From NCBI RefSeq assembly GCF_019468565.1, contig NZ_CP080521.1, forward strand, positions 4,340,001 to 4,404,000: 64,000 nt of DNA, written 5' to 3'. The notes under the pieces were generated by a model that ran no database searches, was not told where the DNA came from, and was given only the letters and a program-made list of their open reading frames with translations. The translations under genes were made by a program, and so were the position numbers. The stretch is from Pseudonocardia sp. DSM 110487 (GTDB lineage: Bacteria > Actinomycetota > Actinomycetes > Mycobacteriales > Pseudonocardiaceae). Positions 50,051 to 58,784 of the stretch are shown here, piece by piece (the first letter of the stretch is position 1; each line of letters starts with the position of its first letter).

Positions 50051-50881
50051 ATGTGCCGCTGGCTCGGCTACTTCGGAAGTCCGGTCCTGCCCAAGGAGCT
50101 CGTGTTCGACCCGGAGCGCTCACTGATCGAGCAGAGCAGGCGCGCCGGGCCGCACATGTCCGCCATGAACGGGGACGGGTTCGGCCTCGGCTGGTACGGC
50201 CCGCGTGACGGACCGGCCCTGTTCCGCAGCGCGACCCCCGCGTGGGGTGACGAGAACCTGCGCGAGCTGACCGCTGCGATCGAGTCGCCGCTGTTCCTCG
50301 CGCACGTCAGGGCCGCAACCGGCACGCCGGTGCAGCAGACCAACTGCCACCCGTTCCGCTACGGGCGCTGGATCTTCGTGCACAACGGGTACGTCGCCGA
50401 CCACCAGCGGCTCCGCCGGGAACTCTTGTTCGCGGTCCGCCCCGACCTCTTCACCAACATCAGGGGCTCGACCGACTCGGAGCTGATGTTCCACCTGGCC
50501 CTGACCTTCGGTCTCGAGGACGATCCGATCGGTGGGCTGGAGCGGATGGCGGGCCACATCGAGGCACTCGCGGCGGCCCATGGAGTGGCGCAGCCGTTGC
50601 AGATGACGATCGGCCTGTCCGACGGCGAGCGCCTCTACGCCGTGCGTTACGCGAGCGGTCCCGTGGTCAACACCCTCCACGTGAGCGAGGACATCGAGGG
50701 AGTGCGCAGGCTCTACCCCGCGGACGAGCGGTTCTCCCACTTCGGCGACGAGGCGCGGGTGGTCGTCTCCGAGCCGCTGATCGTCCTGCCGGAGCTGTGG
50801 CACGAGGTGCCGCCGTCCACCGCCTTGATCATCCGGAAGGGCCCCGACGAGGAGCGTCCGTTCCGTCCCGCCGCGCCCTGA
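50051..50881 (+). CDS. Class II glutamine amidotransferase (EgtC-like)
   Basis: A 276-residue Ntn-hydrolase: MCRWLGYFG puts Cys2 at the N-terminus after Met removal, followed by NGDGFGLGWYG, AHVRAATGTPVQQTNCHPF and FVHNGYV, the classic class II glutaminase blocks. The fold is that of EgtC, which hydrolyses gamma-glutamyl amides in ergothioneine synthesis, but no other egt gene is present. It follows the DUF3604 gene after 37 bases and may hydrolyse a gamma-glutamyl-amine made from the same substrate pool. Its last 169 bases run antisense over an EamA gene. Confidence 0.88.
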   Translation: MCRWLGYFGSPVLPKELVFDPERSLIEQSRRAGPHMSAMNGDGFGLGWYGPRDGPALFRSATPAWGDENLRELTAAIESPLFLAHVRAATGTPVQQTNCHPFRYGRWIFVHNGYVADHQRLRRELLFAVRPDLFTNIRGSTDSELMFHLALTFGLEDDPIGGLERMAGHIEALAAAHGVAQPLQMTIGLSDGERLYAVRYASGPVVNTLHVSEDIEGVRRLYPADERFSHFGDEARVVVSEPLIVLPELWHEVPPSTALIIRKGPDEERPFRPAAP

Positions 50882-51744
50882 CGGGAGACGATCACGAGCC
50901 CGCCCAGCAGGAGAACCGCCCCAGCGGCGACCGGCGCCGACGGGCGCTCGCCGAGCACCAGCAGGGCGAGCGCGGTGGCGACCAGCGGCTCGACGAGGGA
51001 GAGCGTCCCCGCGGTGGTGGCGCTGACCCGGCGCAACCCGGTGACGAAGAACCAGTAGGCCGCGGCCGCCGTGATGGGGCCGAGCCAGAGCACCAGGACC
51101 AGGATGTGCGGGGTGACGAGGGCGGGCAGGGCGGCAATGGTCCACGGCGCGAGGACCGCCCCGCCGATCAGCAGCGTCACGGCGACCGCCGCCGGCATGG
51201 CCGCCCCGTGCCCGATGAGGTGCTTGGCGGCCACGGTGTAGACGCCGAAGCACCCGCCGGCGACGACCCCGAACGCGGCGCCGAGCACGTCGACCTGCGC
51301 GCCTCCTGCCGGGATGACGAGCACGGCGCAGCCGAGGACGGCGCAGAGCGTGCCCGCTGTCCAGCGCCGGGACAGGCGGGTGCCGAACACGATCCGTTCG
51401 GCCAGCCCGGTGGTGACGGGCGTGATGCCGAAGGTCACCGCGGTGGCCACGGCCGCCCCCGTGGCCGCCACCGACATCAGGAACGCGGTCTGGAAGGTCG
51501 CCGTCGCGGCCGACGCGGCGAGCAGCGCGGGCCACCGGCGCGCGGTCAGGGCGCGCACGGACGCCGGGTCGGTGGCGAGGACGGCGGCGGCGAGCACCAG
51601 CCCGCCGAGGAGGATCCGGGCCCCGCCGAGTGCCGCCGGTTCCACGGCGGACCCCGCCAGCACCTGCGCAGGCCCGACGGTCCCCCAGAGAACCCCGGCC
51701 GACAGGACGAGCAGCACGCCGGATCGCTGTTCTCGTTGCTTCAC
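50713..51744 (-). CDS. EamA/RhtA-family metabolite exporter
   Basis: A 343-residue ten-helix transporter of the drug/metabolite family (SGVLLVLSAGVLWGTVGP for helix 1; SLVEPLVATALALLVLGERPS in the second repeat). The recognisable protein ends near LVIVSRQG; the remaining 56 residues to the stop at 50713 are antisense to the amidotransferase gene and look like read-through of a lost stop, because they lack hydrophobic or conserved features. It lies downstream of an Lrp-type regulator on the same strand and probably exports an amino acid. Confidence 0.88.
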   Translation of the reverse strand: MKQREQRSGVLLVLSAGVLWGTVGPAQVLAGSAVEPAALGGARILLGGLVLAAAVLATDPASVRALTARRWPALLAASAATATFQTAFLMSVAATGAAVATAVTFGITPVTTGLAERIVFGTRLSRRWTAGTLCAVLGCAVLVIPAGGAQVDVLGAAFGVVAGGCFGVYTVAAKHLIGHGAAMPAAVAVTLLIGGAVLAPWTIAALPALVTPHILVLVLWLGPITAAAAYWFFVTGLRRVSATTAGTLSLVEPLVATALALLVLGERPSAPVAAGAVLLLGGLVIVSRQGAAGRNGRSSSGPFRMIKAVDGGTSCHSSGRTISGSETTTRASSPKWENRSSAG

Positions 51745-51853
51745 GCACCACAGCGTGCGCGCAACGGCGGCAATCCCGACCGCTGACCGAATCTCGTTCG
51801 ACTACAGAGGGCGACGCGGTCGCTCATTCGATGCTCCGGCCCTCCGGCGCCGA

Positions 51854-52357
51854 TCAGCCGGACGGTGTTCGGCGATTCCGCCCACTCGGGTCCGGAAGTT
51901 CGGACTGCTCCCGCGGCTGGACGTAGTCGAAGACCACGGTCGTGCGGACGTCCACGAACTCCTTGCGCCGCGCCAGCCGGTCGAGGACGAAGTCCCTGAG
52001 GTACTGCGTGCTGGGCACCGCGACGTGCACGAGGACGTCCTCGTTGCCGGTTACGACGAACACGCCGAGTGTCTCGGGGAGCGCGGCCATGCTGTCGCGG
52101 GTGTTCTCGATGGCCTCCCGGGACTGCGGCCGGATCCGGATCGAGATCAGGGCCTGGACGTCGCGTCCCAGCGCCGCCGGGTCGACGGCGGCGTGGAAGC
52201 CCGTGATCACGCCGCGGGCCCGCAACGCCCGGGTGCGCTCCAGCGCGGTGGACGGGGCCACGCCCACCGCCGCCGCCAGTTCCCGGTTCGTCTGGCGCCC
52301 GTCGCGCTGCAAGCGCCGCAGGATCGCCTCGTCGAGCGCATCCATGGCACCGCCCAT
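51854..52357 (-). CDS. Lrp/AsnC-family transcriptional regulator
   Basis: A 167-residue regulator: helix-turn-helix (LDEAILRRLQRDGRQTNRELAAAVGVAPSTALERTRALRARGVI, residues about 7-50) and a RAM ligand-binding domain (VQALISIRIRPQ; GVFVVTGNEDVLVHVAV). ATG at 52357 has a GGAAG ribosome site; ATG at 52345 is an alternative. It is followed on the same strand by the EamA exporter, a common pairing for amino-acid efflux. Palindromes in its upstream region could be its own operator. Confidence 0.88.
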   Translation of the reverse strand: MGGAMDALDEAILRRLQRDGRQTNRELAAAVGVAPSTALERTRALRARGVITGFHAAVDPAALGRDVQALISIRIRPQSREAIENTRDSMAALPETLGVFVVTGNEDVLVHVAVPSTQYLRDFVLDRLARRKEFVDVRTTVVFDYVQPREQSELPDPSGRNRRTPSG

Positions 52358-52377
52358 GACACTTCCTTCCCACATGC

Positions 52378-52413
52378 CGAACGTCGTTCGCCCGGCAGTC
52401 GGCCGACCGACTG
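52378..52413. promoter_or_regulatory. Palindromes upstream of the Lrp-type gene
   Basis: CGAACGTCGTTCG (52378-52390) is a perfect 13-base palindrome 21-33 bases before the Lrp start, and CAGTCGG-CCGA-CCGACTG (52396-52413) is a perfect hairpin beside it; a related GACGTTCGTTCGG follows further upstream. They are good candidates for an autoregulatory Lrp site. The remaining 150 bases to the LuxR gene show nothing clear. Confidence 0.4.
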
Positions 52414-52565
52414 GTTCGCCGACGTTCGTTCGGTGAGCATTCCGGCCGCCGACAGGGTGGCAGATCTGCCGGGCTCGTGCGCCATCGAGGTGAATTCGCC
52501 GCCGGAACGTCTCGCCGCCGCCACCGTCGCGCTCTTCGGTCCACGGCTGCACGGGAGGGGGTCCG

Positions 52566-53210
52566 ATGAGGGGCTGGGTGGAGGAGGAGTGGCTCGAGCT
52601 GCTTGCGGATCTCATGGCATCGCCGGTCACGGAACTGCCGGTCGAGGCCCTCTCCCGGCAGTTGATCCGGACGTTCGACGGGGTCGCGTGCGCGTTCAGC
52701 GCGCCGTGCGAACGGGCCGACTCCGCCGCGGTCGAAGTGGTGGAGTGGATCGCGCTCGCTCCCGGAGATCTGTTGATCAAGCGGGTGCACACGGCCACGA
52801 CGCCTGCGGGAACCGTCGTGGCGTGGAACTGCCCGCACCAGCTCGGGGTGCCGCTGTCACCGGAGGGATGCCGGTCGTTCGTGCTGGGGCGCCACGTCGA
52901 GTTCGGCGATCGCGAGATCGAGCTCGGGAAGCGGATCCGCCGGCTGATCGTCGGTCTCGATCAGCAGGCCCGCAGGTTCGCGGCCGACCGGGCCGCGGAA
53001 ATGGCGAACGCGCGGATCACACCCCGTGAGCAGGCGGTGCTCGGCGAGCTCGCCAGGGGCGTGACCGCCGCGGTGATCTCGCGGAGACTGGGCATCAGCG
53101 AACGGACCGTGCACAAGCACCTCGAGCACATTTACGGCAAGCTCGACGTCACCGACCGGCTCTCGGCGGTGCTCAGGGCGCGGGAAGCGGGCCTGATCGC
53201 GGCGCGGTAG
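52566..53210 (+). CDS. LuxR-type HTH transcriptional regulator
   Basis: A 214-residue protein whose last 65 residues are a LuxR/NarL helix-turn-helix (ITPREQAVLGELARGVTAAVISRRLGISERTVHKHLEHIYGKL). The N-terminal 140 residues form an uncharacterised sensor-like domain (GVACAFSAPCERADSAAVEVVEWIAL) with a GAF-like look and no receiver Asp pocket. ATG with a GGGAGGGGG ribosome site. Effector unknown; it is divergent from the Lrp gene across 208 bases. Confidence 0.82.
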   Translation: MRGWVEEEWLELLADLMASPVTELPVEALSRQLIRTFDGVACAFSAPCERADSAAVEVVEWIALAPGDLLIKRVHTATTPAGTVVAWNCPHQLGVPLSPEGCRSFVLGRHVEFGDREIELGKRIRRLIVGLDQQARRFAADRAAEMANARITPREQAVLGELARGVTAAVISRRLGISERTVHKHLEHIYGKLDVTDRLSAVLRAREAGLIAAR

Positions 53211-53217
53211 GCCCCGC

Positions 53218-53691
53218 TCAGCCGCCGAAGTCCTGCACCCAGTAATGGCCGTTCGGTGCGTAACCGACGCCGATGTGGGTGAACGCGCAGTCCTCGATGT
53301 TCCTGCGATGTCCCGACGAGCGCATCCACACAGCCATGACCTCGGCGGCACCCGCGTAACCGTGCGCGAGATTCTCGCCGGAGACGTTGTCGTAGCCCGC
53401 GGATCCGATCCGCTCGGCTGACGACGTCCCGGCCCGGTCCTCGTGCTCGAGATAGCCGTGGCGGGCCATGTCGGATGCATGTTGCTGTGCGGTTGAGCGC
53501 AGGCGCTCATCGGCTTTCACCGGAGCGCAGCCCGCGTCCTTGCGGATGGCGTTGGTGCGTGCGATCACGTCCGCGGCGAGATTCCGTGCGGGGCCGGCAT
53601 GCGCGGCTGGTGCCGCGGCGACTCCGCAGAACAGCAGTGGGACGAGTGCGATGCCGATAATGCGTGCGGGATGGCGCCCGAGGCTGACCAT
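53218..53691 (-). CDS. Secreted CAP/SCP-domain protein (YkwD-like)
   Basis: A 157-residue exported protein: a Sec signal (RIIGIALVPLLFCGVAAAPAAHA, cleavage after about residue 32) followed by a CAP domain with HASDMARHGYLEHED, SGENLAHGY and MRSSGHRRNIED, the CAP cavity His/Glu set, and GVGYAPNGHYWVQDFGG at the end. Bacterial CAP proteins act in the cell wall or outside, roles often unknown. It converges on the LuxR-type gene with 7 bases between stops. Confidence 0.88.
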   Translation of the reverse strand: MVSLGRHPARIIGIALVPLLFCGVAAAPAAHAGPARNLAADVIARTNAIRKDAGCAPVKADERLRSTAQQHASDMARHGYLEHEDRAGTSSAERIGSAGYDNVSGENLAHGYAGAAEVMAVWMRSSGHRRNIEDCAFTHIGVGYAPNGHYWVQDFGG

Positions 53692-53750
53692 GCCGCGAAG
53701 TTAGCAGCGGGTTCCGGACACGAAAGAGAACGCCGAGGTCGCCCGGCCGG

Positions 53751-54920
53751 TCATCGGACGTGACGATCGGCAACCGCCGTGAGCCGGCCCGCGAAGTCGG
53801 TGAGCGCGTCCCGGTCGGCGTTGCTGAGGCTGACCCGGAACGTGCCGCGGTCGTCCGGGAGGAAGGCGGTTCCCGGGATGACGAGCGTGTCGTAGTCGAC
53901 GACGAGCTCGCGTACGACATCCTCGGTGGGACGCTCGGCGAACGGGTGGCGGACCCATGCGAACATGCCGCCCGCCGAGAGCAGCTCGAAGCCACCGGGC
54001 CGATCGGCCATCACGGTCCGGAACCAGTTCCGCCTGCCGGCGATCTCGCGGGCCCGCTCCCGCCGCCACCCCTGCGCCGCCGTGAGGCCGGCCCACGCGG
54101 CCTCCTGACCGATCCGCGGCGCACAGATCGCGACGCAGTCGAGCAACTTGGTGACCTCCCGGCCCAGCTCGGGGGAGGCGACCAGCGCGCCCACCCGGTA
54201 GCCGGGGATGGCGAAGTCCTTGGAGAAGCTGTGCAGGCTGACGACGGTGCGTGTCCACTCCGGATCGGCGAAGAGGGCGTGCGCCGGTTCCTTCGTGTCG
54301 CGGAACGACCGGTACGTCTCGTCGAGGATCAGCGCGACGTCGTGCCGCGCCGCCACCTCGGCGAGCGCGGCGATCCGCTCCGGCGAAGCGGTGGCGCCGC
54401 TCGGGTTGCCGGGCGTCACCAGCACGATCGCCCGGGTCCGCTGGGTGATCAGTGCCTCCGCCGCCTCCGGCGTGGGCACCAGGTCGGGCCCGGGTTCGAG
54501 GTAGACCGGCACGATCCCGGACATCCGCAGCCACATGTCGTGGTTGAAGTAGTACGGCAGGGTCAGCACCACCTCGTCGCCCGGCGCGGCGAGCGCCGAC
54601 GCCACGAGGCAGAACGCCTGGTTGCAGCCCGCGGTGACGACCACGTGCTCGGCCTGCACACGCCCGCGGTACGCGGCGCAGAGGTCGGCGGCGAACGCCT
54701 CGCGCAGGTGGGGGAGCCCGGCGATCTCCACGTAGTCCGCCCCGCGCGGGTGCCGGGCGGTCGCGACGACGTGTTCGAGCACCTCCGACGCGGCGGGGTA
54801 CTGGGGCGCGGCCTGGGCGAGGTCCAGCAGCTCCCGCTCCTTCACGCGGCGGTCGAGCAGGGCGTAGGCCATGCCGATCGGCGAGTCCGTCGTCTGCACG
54901 GTCCAGTGGTTCAATCGCAC
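53751..54920 (-). CDS. Fold-type I PLP-dependent aminotransferase
   Basis: A 389-residue aspartate-aminotransferase-family enzyme: cofactor Asp200-x-x-Tyr203 (LILDETYRS), PLP lysine K234 in SLHSFSKDFAIPGYR, and GNPSGATAS for the Asn. The GTG start overlaps the LacI-type gene by 10 bases, so the two are coupled. Substrate unknown; with the sulfatase-MFS operon regulated by the same LacI it may process the amine part of a sulfated amino compound. Confidence 0.88.
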   Translation of the reverse strand: MRLNHWTVQTTDSPIGMAYALLDRRVKERELLDLAQAAPQYPAASEVLEHVVATARHPRGADYVEIAGLPHLREAFAADLCAAYRGRVQAEHVVVTAGCNQAFCLVASALAAPGDEVVLTLPYYFNHDMWLRMSGIVPVYLEPGPDLVPTPEAAEALITQRTRAIVLVTPGNPSGATASPERIAALAEVAARHDVALILDETYRSFRDTKEPAHALFADPEWTRTVVSLHSFSKDFAIPGYRVGALVASPELGREVTKLLDCVAICAPRIGQEAAWAGLTAAQGWRRERAREIAGRRNWFRTVMADRPGGFELLSAGGMFAWVRHPFAERPTEDVVRELVVDYDTLVIPGTAFLPDDRGTFRVSLSNADRDALTDFAGRLTAVADRHVR

Positions 54921-55948
54921 GCGGTCATTCCTACCGGCCCGGTGGATCCCCGTACGTGCAAGTGTGGGGTGGTCGACTCGTGGCGGGCGGTCGTCCGGCC
55001 CCCGATCCGTTCGATCAGCATGCCGACGGCGCGTTCGCCGAGCTCGTCGCCCGCGTGGTCGACGGTGGTGAGCGAGATCAGCGGGTGCGCGGCCAGCCGG
55101 ATGTTGTCGTAGCCGACCACCGAGACGTCCGGCGTGGACAGGCCGAGCTCGCCGAGCGCGTGCATGGCGCCGAGCGCGTGGTCGTCGTTGATCGCGAAGA
55201 TGGCCGTCGGAGGCTCGGGTTCCCGCAGCCGCGCGAGCGTCGCGTGGCGGCCGTCGACGTCTCCGCGGGCCGACCGGATGACGTCGATCCGGCCGGCGTG
55301 ACCGGTCCGGTTCATCAGGTCGCGGTAGGCGGCGAGACGCACGGCGGGTGGCGTGCCGAGGCCGGGTGCCGTCGACTCCTCGTCGCGGGTGAGGTGCGCG
55401 ATGCGCTCGTGCCCGAGCGAGAACAGGTGCTCCATCGCCAGTGCCGTCCCGGCGACGTCGTCGCCGGTCATCGTGTCGTAACCGACCGAGTCGTCGTGAC
55501 GGGAGAGCATGACGATCGGGATCCGCGCGGAGAGCTCCTCGAGCCAGTCGGCCGAGACCGCGGAGGCCACCGCGACGATGCCGTCGACGTGCAGGTCGAC
55601 CAGCGCCTCGATCGCCCGGTAGCCCTCGCGCTCACCCAGCGTGGCCGCCGGGGCCACGACGAGCTGGTACCCGGTGCCGTCGGTGGCACGCGCGGCGCCG
55701 TGCAGGATGCGGGCGAGCGCGGGGTTCTCGAGCTCGTGCAGCTGGAACCCGAGCGTGAAGCTCGATCCCCGGATCGCGCGCGCGGCCACGCTGGGGCGGT
55801 AGTCGAGGCGCGCGATCGCGGCCTCAACGCGTTCCCGCATCTCAGGGCTCACGCCGTAGGCGTTGCGGATGACCTTGGAGACGGCGGCCCTTGACACCCC
55901 GGCCTCGCGCGCGACGTCGAGCATGGTCGCCACTTTGCGTCCGGTCAT
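54911..55948 (-). CDS. LacI-family transcriptional regulator
   Basis: A 345-residue LacI-type repressor: headpiece TMLDVAREAGVSRAAVSKVIRN near residues 8-29, hinge RPSVAARAIRG, and a periplasmic-binding-protein-like effector domain (HVDGIVAVAS; AIFAINDDHALGAM; VSVVGYDN). The ATG at 55948 has an AAGGAA site. It is divergent from the MFS-sulfatase operon, which carries two TGTAGATC-type operators, and is coupled to the aminotransferase gene downstream. Confidence 0.9.
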   Translation of the reverse strand: MTGRKVATMLDVAREAGVSRAAVSKVIRNAYGVSPEMRERVEAAIARLDYRPSVAARAIRGSSFTLGFQLHELENPALARILHGAARATDGTGYQLVVAPAATLGEREGYRAIEALVDLHVDGIVAVASAVSADWLEELSARIPIVMLSRHDDSVGYDTMTGDDVAGTALAMEHLFSLGHERIAHLTRDEESTAPGLGTPPAVRLAAYRDLMNRTGHAGRIDVIRSARGDVDGRHATLARLREPEPPTAIFAINDDHALGAMHALGELGLSTPDVSVVGYDNIRLAAHPLISLTTVDHAGDELGERAVGMLIERIGGRTTARHESTTPHLHVRGSTGPVGMTACD

Positions 55949-56023
55949 CGTTTCCTTTTCACGCCGTCCTTCCTGGTGCCGAAGGGTAGTTGACGGCGGT
56001 GGCACCCTCATGTGACCCTGCGG

Positions 56024-56063
56024 TGTAGCACGATCTACACGTCGAATGTAGATCGATCTACAT
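56024..56063 (+). promoter_or_regulatory. Tandem LacI-type operators before the MFS-sulfatase operon
   Basis: The proximal site is an 18-base perfect palindrome, ATGTAGATCGATCTACAT (56046-56063). The distal site is the imperfect TGTAGCACGATCTACA (56024-56039). Their centres lie 23 bases apart, about two helical turns. Both are between the divergent LacI gene and the MFS start at 56085, so binding would block transcription of the transporter. Confidence 0.75.
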
Positions 56064-56084
56064 GACGACGCAAAGGAGCGTTCA

Positions 56085-57350
56085 TTGGCAGCGACAGCGG
56101 TACGGCCCTTGCGAACGGCCCTCCTGGCCGGGATGGCCTCCTACCTCGACGCGGCCGCGCTGGTGAGTTCGGGTGTGGCGATCAGCGTGCTCTACGCGCC
56201 CGCGCTGCACCTCACCCCGGTGATGATCGGGCTGGTACTGGCCTGCCAGCAGTTGTCGTTCGCGGTCGGCGCCCTGTTCGGAGGGCGGCTCGGCGACCGT
56301 TTCGGCCGCCGCAGGGTCCTGACCCTCGCGCTCGTCGTGTACGCGGTGGGAACCGCGATCCTCGCGGGCACGACGTCGGTGTGGATGCTCTTCCCTGGCG
56401 TCGTCCTCTCCGGCCTCGGCATCGGAGCGGACCTCCCGGTGGCGCTCGCGATGGCGAACGAGGTGGCGCCGCGGGCGAAGAAGGGCCGGATGGTGGTGCT
56501 CTCGCAGCTCCAATGGACCCTCGGCATCGCGACGGTGCAGCTGGCGGTGAGCCAGGTCGGGCACCTCGGCGTCACCGGCGGGCGCATCCTGTTCTCCGGG
56601 CTGGCCGTGTTGGCGGTCGTCGTGCTCGCGCTGCGGTTCGCACTCCCCGAGTCCGAGGAGTGGCTTGCGGCCCGGCGAGAGGCGGACGAGGCGCGGCAGC
56701 GCGGTGAGAGCGCGGGGACCGTGCGGTTCGAGCACCTCACGCAGGTGTTCCGGCGCCCGGTGCTCTGGGCCGTGCTCGCGACGGCCGTCTACTACGCCAC
56801 CTGGAACGTCGGCGCGAGCATCAACGGGAAGTACGGGAGCTACATCTGGACCCAGCTGGCCGGGGGAGACGTCGAGGCCTATGCGCGGCTCGCGCTCGTC
56901 GCGCTGCCGCTGACGTTCCTTGCGAGCCTGCTGTTCATGGGCGTGGTCGACACCCGCTGGCGGTGGCCCTTCACGGCCATCGGATCCGTCCTGATCATCC
57001 TCGGCTGGGCGCCACTCGCGCTATGGGGCCCTTCGCAACAGGCGATGGTGGCGCTCGTGTTCCTGTTCGGCATCGGGAGCTGCTTCGCAGGTGAGCCGCT
57101 CTACAAGGTCTGGTCGCAGGAACTGATCCCGACCTTGCTTCGCGGCACCAGTCAGGGGGTCACGATGGCCGTCACGCGCGTGATCGCCGCGGTGCTGGCC
57201 TTCGTCGTGCCGCCGCTGCTCGCCACGGACCCCGCCGTCGTGTTCGTCGGCATCTTCGCCTTCGCGCTGGTGTCGTCGGCCGTCTGGCTGTTCTGGGTCC
57301 CGCGGCTGCCGAAGGCGGTCGACATCGAGCGGCCGGCGGTGGTGGCGTGA
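56085..57350 (+). CDS. MFS transporter (metabolite:H+ symporter type)
   Basis: A 421-residue 12-helix transporter. The MFS loop between helices 2 and 3 reads GGRLGDRFGRRR, and the N-terminal repeat resembles the sugar-phosphate/metabolite:H+ symporter group. TTG start with an AAAGGAG ribosome site. It is the first gene of the LacI-controlled operon, overlapping the sulfatase by four bases, and so likely imports a sulfated substrate. Confidence 0.9.
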   Translation: MAATAVRPLRTALLAGMASYLDAAALVSSGVAISVLYAPALHLTPVMIGLVLACQQLSFAVGALFGGRLGDRFGRRRVLTLALVVYAVGTAILAGTTSVWMLFPGVVLSGLGIGADLPVALAMANEVAPRAKKGRMVVLSQLQWTLGIATVQLAVSQVGHLGVTGGRILFSGLAVLAVVVLALRFALPESEEWLAARREADEARQRGESAGTVRFEHLTQVFRRPVLWAVLATAVYYATWNVGASINGKYGSYIWTQLAGGDVEAYARLALVALPLTFLASLLFMGVVDTRWRWPFTAIGSVLIILGWAPLALWGPSQQAMVALVFLFGIGSCFAGEPLYKVWSQELIPTLLRGTSQGVTMAVTRVIAAVLAFVVPPLLATDPAVVFVGIFAFALVSSAVWLFWVPRLPKAVDIERPAVVA

Positions 57351-58747
57351 ACGGGCGCAAGCCGAACGTCCTGATCGTCCTCACCGACGAGTGGCGAGCC
57401 CAGGCGACGGGCTACGCGGGCGACGCGAACGCGCGCACCCCCCGCCTGGACGCGCTCGCCGCGGAGTCTATCGACTTCGAGAACGCGGTTGCCGGGGCGC
57501 CGGTGTGCTGCCCGGCGCGCGCGAGCCTGCTCACCGGGCAGTACCCGTTGCAGCACGGCGTCTACATCAACGACGTCGAGCTGCGGCCCACCGGACCCAC
57601 GCTGGGCGAGATCCTCCGCGACACCGGCTACCGCACCGGCTACATCGGCAAGTGGCACCTGTACGGCAGCCCCGACGGGCATTACGGGCGTCGGGGTCGA
57701 CCGGTGCCGCCCGACCGGCACTTCGGCTTCGAGTACTGGAAGGCCGCGGAGTGCTGCCACGACTACAACGAGTCCTTCTACTACGAGGGCGCCGACCCGC
57801 GGCGGAGGTACTGGGCGGGGTACGACGCCGACGACCAGACCGCCGACGCGTGCCGGTTCATCGCCGAGCAGGGAGACGATCCGTACGCGCTCGTGGTGGC
57901 CTACGGGCCGCCGCACTTCCCGCTCCACACCGCACCGCCGCGGTACCGGGCGCTCTACGAGGACGCTCCCATCGCGCTGCGCCCCAACGTGACCGACGAT
58001 GTCGCCGATACGGCGGTGGCGGGCCTGCGCGGCTACTACGCCCACATCGCCGCTCTCGACGACTGCGTCGGCCGGCTGCTCGACGCCGTCGAGCGGAGCG
58101 GCTCCGCCGACGACACGATCGTGGTCTTCACCTCCGACCACGGCGACATGATGGGCTCGCAGGGCGTCGAGCCGAACGTCAAGGTGTTCCCCTGGGAGGA
58201 GTCGGTGCGGATACCGCTCCTGGTGCGCCACCCGGCGCGGTTCGGCAGGGCGGGCCGGAAGGAACGGGCCGTGTTCGACTGGCCGGACTTCCTGCCCACG
58301 CTGCTCGGCCTGTGCGACATCCCGGTGCCCGACTCCGTGACCGGCACCGACGCGCTGCACAGCCCGCGCTCGTCGGCGTTCCTGTCCATGCCGGTGCCCA
58401 TCTTCCTGGCCCGGACCTACGGCATCGGCGAGTACCGGGGCGTGCGGACCGCGCGCTACACCTACGTCCGCAGCCTCGCAGGGCCGTGGCTGCTCTATGA
58501 CAACCGCGACGACCCGTACCAGCTGCGCAACGAGATCGACAACCCCGCGTTCGCCGCGATCCGGCAGGAGCTCGACGCGGAACTCGACCGGTGGCTGGAC
58601 CGGCTGGGGGACGAGTTCCTCCCCGCGCACGCTTACCTGCGTCGCGACGGACTGCTGCACTACTCAGAGGTGAACAACCCGGTCGGGCGCAGCAGTGGCC
58701 CGCGCGGCCAGTGGTCCTCGACGATGGACGTCGTCGAGAGCCGGTGA
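57347..58747 (+). CDS. Type I (formylglycine) sulfatase
   Basis: A 466-residue arylsulfatase-fold hydrolase. Cys54 in CCPARASLLTG is the residue to be converted to formylglycine (consensus CxPxR), so a formylglycine-generating enzyme must be supplied from elsewhere. Metal-site segments VLIVLTDEW, GKWHLYG, and FTSDHGDMMG are present. No signal peptide, so it is cytosolic, matching the import by the upstream MFS. GTG start overlapping the MFS stop. Substrate unknown (a sulfate ester). Confidence 0.9.
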   Translation: MNGRKPNVLIVLTDEWRAQATGYAGDANARTPRLDALAAESIDFENAVAGAPVCCPARASLLTGQYPLQHGVYINDVELRPTGPTLGEILRDTGYRTGYIGKWHLYGSPDGHYGRRGRPVPPDRHFGFEYWKAAECCHDYNESFYYEGADPRRRYWAGYDADDQTADACRFIAEQGDDPYALVVAYGPPHFPLHTAPPRYRALYEDAPIALRPNVTDDVADTAVAGLRGYYAHIAALDDCVGRLLDAVERSGSADDTIVVFTSDHGDMMGSQGVEPNVKVFPWEESVRIPLLVRHPARFGRAGRKERAVFDWPDFLPTLLGLCDIPVPDSVTGTDALHSPRSSAFLSMPVPIFLARTYGIGEYRGVRTARYTYVRSLAGPWLLYDNRDDPYQLRNEIDNPAFAAIRQELDAELDRWLDRLGDEFLPAHAYLRRDGLLHYSEVNNPVGRSSGPRGQWSSTMDVVESR

Positions 58748-58784
58748 CGGGAATGCGCCCGGAGCGGTCCTGGTTGCCTCCGAC

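Noticed and set aside
50051..50881. Ergothioneine biosynthesis gene egtC
   Set aside because: No egtA, egtB, egtD or egtE lies in the window, and the neighbours belong to another pathway.
57347..58747. Choline-sulfatase BetC
   Set aside because: The sequence around the active-site Cys and the C-terminus do not show the choline-sulfatase pattern I recognise, so only a generic sulfatase is claimed.
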